From IMG/VR virus record IMGVR_UViG_3300030090_004577, positions 14,221 through 42,099 of that record: DNA of 27,879 bases. The stretch is one strand, 5' to 3'. This DNA is from a virus. Below, piece by piece: positions 26,501 through 27,879 of the stretch; the stretch's first letter is position 1, and the number at the start of each line of letters is the position of its first letter. The translations under genes and the position numbers were made by a program. The notes under the pieces were generated by a model. It was given only the letters and a program-made list of their open reading frames with translations, was not told where the DNA came from and made no database searches.

Positions 26501-27879
26501 GTGGTTAAACTGGGTAAACGGTTCTGTAGGTGCTATCATGTTCTTTAACATACGTTCTGCTGTGTTACAAACTATATCTTCTATAAACTATATAAACTGG
26601 AGTGATAACAACCCACTTAAAGCTGCAGCTGCGTTTGCAAATCAAAAGCAGTTTTGGAAAGACTTTAGCTTTTTATTTAATTCTGACTTTTTAAAACAAA
26701 GACGTGCTGGTAACCAAAGAGGTGTTAACGAACAAGAGTTAAGTGAAGCTGTTACTGGTAAAGGCGCTTTTGAACAAGCTAAAGCTGCAATAAGATATTT
26801 ACTTAAAATAGGTTTTTTACCTACGCAAATAGCTGATAGTTTTGCTATTGCTTCTGGTGGTTCTACGTTTTATAGAAATAGAATTAAAAAATACGTTAAA
26901 GATGGCATGGCTCAGGAGCAAGCAGAAAAACAAGCTTTTTTAGATTTTCAAGAAATAACAGAGGTGTCACAGCAGTCTGCAAGACCTGATTTAATATCAC
27001 AACAACAAGCAGATGCTCTTGGTAGATTAATTTTATCTTTTCAAAACACACCAATGCAATACGGTCGTATTATGGACAAAGCATTTAGAGATATTATAAA
27101 CCGTAGAGGTGATACTAAAACACATGTTTCTAAAATAGCTTACTATGGTGTAGCGCAAGGTATATTATTTACAGCTTTGCAGTCTGCTTTATTTGCTTCT
27201 TGGGGCGATGAAGACGATGAAGTAAGAGATAAAAAAACACAAAGGATGTTAAACGGTATTGTTGACTCTTGGTTATCAACATTTGGTTATGGCGGTAAAG
27301 GTATTGCTACATTAAAAAATACATTGTTAGAATATCAAAAACAAAGAGCCAAAGATCTTGATGAAGAGTTTATGACTAGACCTGATCACACTTACACTAT
27401 ATTAACAGCACTTAGTTTTTCACCACCTATTGGTTCTAAGCTTAGAAAAATATATTCATCTATACAAACTGAAAGATTTAATAGAGATATAATGCGAGAA
27501 AGAGGTTTTAAAGTTGATAACCCTGCTTTTAGCGCTATAGGTAATGTTATAGAAGCTATTACTAATTTACCACTAGCTAGACTTTCTAATAAACTTCGTA
27601 ACTTAGAAAACGCTTTAGACAGTAGAAATGAAACTTGGCAAAGAGTTGCTTTAGCATTAGGCTGGAACACATGGGATCTAGGCATAAAAGACCAAGACAT
27701 AGAAGCCTTAGGTGAAAATATAAAAGAAAGAAAGAAGCAAGAGAAAAAAATGGAGAAAATAAAAAACAAGTATCCAGGTAAAACTAAAGAAGAAATAGAT
27801 ATAATTATAAAAGAAAAAGAAATATTTGATTTAAGTAAAAGAGAACAAGAAAATATAATAAAACAAAACGGTTTAAACC
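20565..27879 (+). CDS. Giant internal virion 'polyvalent' protein with metalloprotease and HAD domains (3'-truncated by window edge)
   Basis: I translated the frame throughout and found no stop in 2438 codons; it is still open at the right edge. Features in order: hydrophobic Ala/Gly helices at about 165-195 and 302-325; paired motifs GGSEMLTE (220) and GGTSEALTE (270); zinc-protease motif HELLH (549-553) with a candidate third ligand in EEYIEVFSD (610-618); a Lys/Glu-rich helical region (about 700-900); a HAD phosphatase domain (about 1540-1705) with D1547/D1549 (DFDET), T1627 (LTARP), K1664 and D1683-D1684 (FVDDALPN); hydrophobic segments near 1984-2005 and 2190-2215 (IAYYGVAQGILFTALQSALF). 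This is the mixed build of phage 'polyvalent' proteins packed in virions. Position after gp14- and gp15-like genes suggests a T7 gp16-like ejection role. It could also match crAss-type 'cargo' proteins. Confidence 0.8.
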   Translation, partial: MSNNKNGVSASQQLGASFLGRPTQGMLYQQDQVIRQKSEYAKLFGTEFEDTFVIPTLVDFFDGVIGLSYGVQDFALGVGLNFRELTADLLGIEDPFSIAFSGVEGQKRFFTAYNELTGRNDVDALRKSVQDYTSTTYTDGFGNPLDIAALIDKNEYLAVGEAAINSAAQSAPSLVLALINPIAGAVVAGTSTAGGKYAEDIFKRTDQTRKDIIFNSLLAGGSEMLTEYVGGKFLRGLNGIGQTGKQLNKQIVKDYTQGFTQGFFKNVLVGGTSEALTEATNAVIQTYGDVRFYGDDVDKKQYMNNIVNAILPAFILGGGASGVFTTINKLNQKDKSNLFKIISPNKWKNEYFASAKRVTDLAVDISQTSDPNVKKSLQKDLDNEIKRRDALSEVLNTSFDNLTNKELFKYAENLDIINNNNSILNNKKLTSTLREKAEKENLKLIQENYDILGTEYNAKDIETDQILSSALKSSEVIAERLKKFKGINREDLNFKTVENQKQIDALKNDPNFDESAEGIFIGKNKDGKAEIIINTQEASLAGATNVVGHELLHYIISRQFKTDNASMMPLISELKNYLKENHTDVFQRVQKRIDEFYTDKDGNVKEGALEEYIEVFSDLISKEKINLKDAESKGLRGEFDKILLGFGLGGGKLGLKKAEVKIETAQDLVRFIKNYTDNINRQGLLGKLMGTKILDARIISSKLVKRDDDTEIVQKKSLSVNQKANIKKEVDKLGQVDKDGNNLREKGKGNFYYQAEADDIIKELRKKRTDKDLGLENEAYLDNLIASKYKVRPVPKAFVNDVFNQLIPDIRGFKPEENDSLLGYLQGRIRFRADDVYKKIYEKKGPKTTVDIGKTTKEGEVKVQVAAEEDVRTKAFETEDISPQAEARRKAQAAKKKEDKKSELRQAIGIKDGSDAYNAVLETARKVLIRAYDAGKTARQIQRDLTSEASAYLFKQVKNMLGTKRNYIGNITKFRVPLINSMFTADLVQLERNVPDNERVFTKFVGKLTSKKEVQEAVDNNQLPPSALNTIDKGQSVNLYQKINQVDFIKDKKGDIDESIKENKIAQKQEDDFIAFFDQPLINPKTGARSGLRGTRKDQLAKYVAASLNYDATMQVAQEPEVAEKRQQMAELRGETMDDTDIQVLSATINRNPNLKFHKSSNRPNVSANLAFHLEKVFRFSSINKRVITQEDIEKYAEKLTFKVSGKGVTIGEAMSNKDKKAFENYAFGVLRSDQYARVVDPQLRNELLKDFKQAIQAGKTVNQGVLNEQKAVNIQSKNTPNSKVIDGNGDLYLELFNVIYGFEIKLADAQWVSRTFNFVNGKFVPTTKNTTTDEKGDNYNDKIAELINDRLFIEINSFLQSEGVDPITNPNKITKKQREILEPLKKGFYTSTNVSLQYALNDYVNNKYEGNNAQSGLIIEGAVHLMKTDSESYENAKIYADKFFEKTGKKINDLELIDDATDIDVHISLQFTAEGINFRARPKLNADQYKKSEVNIYKNKQDSKDLGEALVEAAKQIALTKQSKSAANTRNILKYSQTSRGMSAFDFDETLIDKGDNFIIATSPQGKEIKITSGQWPTQGSKLAEQGYTFDFKDFVNVRGGVEGPLLQKLKNRIKKYGAKNNYILTARPPASATAIHGWLKTKGINIPLENITGLGNSTGDAKALWIAGKYAEGYNDIYFVDDALPNVKAVADIIDQLDIKGKSVQAKVKFSRSVSDQFNDIIEQTTGVETEKRFSDVQANLRSKKGRYFNLVPPSAQDFAGLLYNFLGKGRTGEQQFKFFKKTLIDPFAKGINELNTARQRTMEKYMQLVKGLPKVKKQLTTELKKFKDIPSYIENYSVDQAVRVYLWNKNGIEVPGMTKRDTKALTDFVKNNPDIQSFADAVGTISKEQQSFTEPGEYWLTENIKSDLFSDGALGDARSKYLAEWQENVDQMFSPENMNKIKVIYGTKFVEALQDILYRMKTGRNRPTNKSRLTNEWLNWVNGSVGAIMFFNIRSAVLQTISSINYINWSDNNPLKAAAAFANQKQFWKDFSFLFNSDFLKQRRAGNQRGVNEQELSEAVTGKGAFEQAKAAIRYLLKIGFLPTQIADSFAIASGGSTFYRNRIKKYVKDGMAQEQAEKQAFLDFQEITEVSQQSARPDLISQQQADALGRLILSFQNTPMQYGRIMDKAFRDIINRRGDTKTHVSKIAYYGVAQGILFTALQSALFASWGDEDDEVRDKKTQRMLNGIVDSWLSTFGYGGKGIATLKNTLLEYQKQRAKDLDEEFMTRPDHTYTILTALSFSPPIGSKLRKIYSSIQTERFNRDIMRERGFKVDNPAFSAIGNVIEAITNLPLARLSNKLRNLENALDSRNETWQRVALALGWNTWDLGIKDQDIEALGENIKERKKQEKKMEKIKNKYPGKTKEEIDIIIKEKEIFDLSKREQENIIKQNGLN

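Noticed and set aside
20565-27879. Possibility that the right third of the window is non-coding or holds only small reverse genes
   Set aside because: Only reverse frames with both start and stop are evident there at first sight, but frame-by-frame translation gives one uninterrupted forward protein with HELLH and HAD motifs up to the edge.
1-27879. tRNA genes, CRISPR arrays, insertion sequences, integrase or attachment sites
   Set aside because: All gaps are 68 bases or shorter and none holds a cloverleaf, spaced repeats or terminal inverted repeats; the only tandem repeats found are two short coding ones.

Overview
The window is one end-to-end structural (late) module of a tailed bacteriophage with a short, podovirus-type tail. 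Twelve genes lie on the + strand and no credible gene lies on the other. Gaps between genes are 1 to 68 bases. The DNA is strongly AT-rich by eye (AGA for Arg, TTA for Leu, A/T at third positions). No gene start has a convincing Shine-Dalgarno sequence. Instead the starts sit in A/T-only leaders, five of them with the string ATTATGGCA. AT-rich leaders without Shine-Dalgarno are typical of Bacteroidota, so I infer a phage of a flavobacterium-like host, probably aquatic. The size and order of the terminase, portal, capsid, connector and muzzle genes would fit a crAss-like phage or a relative, but this is a hypothesis.

Layout. Bases 1-1416: large terminase, cut by the left edge. 1420-3846: portal. 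3875-5068: acidic scaffold-like protein. 5089-6603: major capsid protein, followed by a strong hairpin terminator. 6672-7487: an unrecognised 271-residue protein, followed by a second very stable hairpin. 7545-9848: two connector/ring-type proteins, the second with a carbohydrate-binding-like insertion. 9853-15426: a very large tail tubular B / muzzle-like protein. 15428-17060: two small structural proteins, one with an internal duplication. 17101 to the right edge: three proteins of rising size (329, 815 and more than 2438 residues) whose order and features recall the T7 internal virion proteins gp14, gp15 and gp16.

The last gene is the most interesting part. It is one open frame of 7315 bases from 20565 to the right edge, still open there. 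It encodes a giant multidomain 'polyvalent' type protein with a HELLH zinc-metalloprotease motif, a HAD phosphatase domain with all four motifs, paired GG(S/T)ExLTE motifs and hydrophobic segments near both ends. The 815-residue protein upstream has a peptidoglycan-binding domain. Together they look like a set of proteins carried in the virion and ejected into the host with the DNA.

How the genes work together (inference from families): terminase packages DNA through the portal into a shell built by the capsid protein on the scaffold. The ring proteins and the tubular B-like protein form the short tail. The last three proteins are held inside the particle, cross the envelope and act on wall, proteins or phosphorylated substrates. 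No lysis, replication, integrase, RNA polymerase or tRNA gene is visible here.
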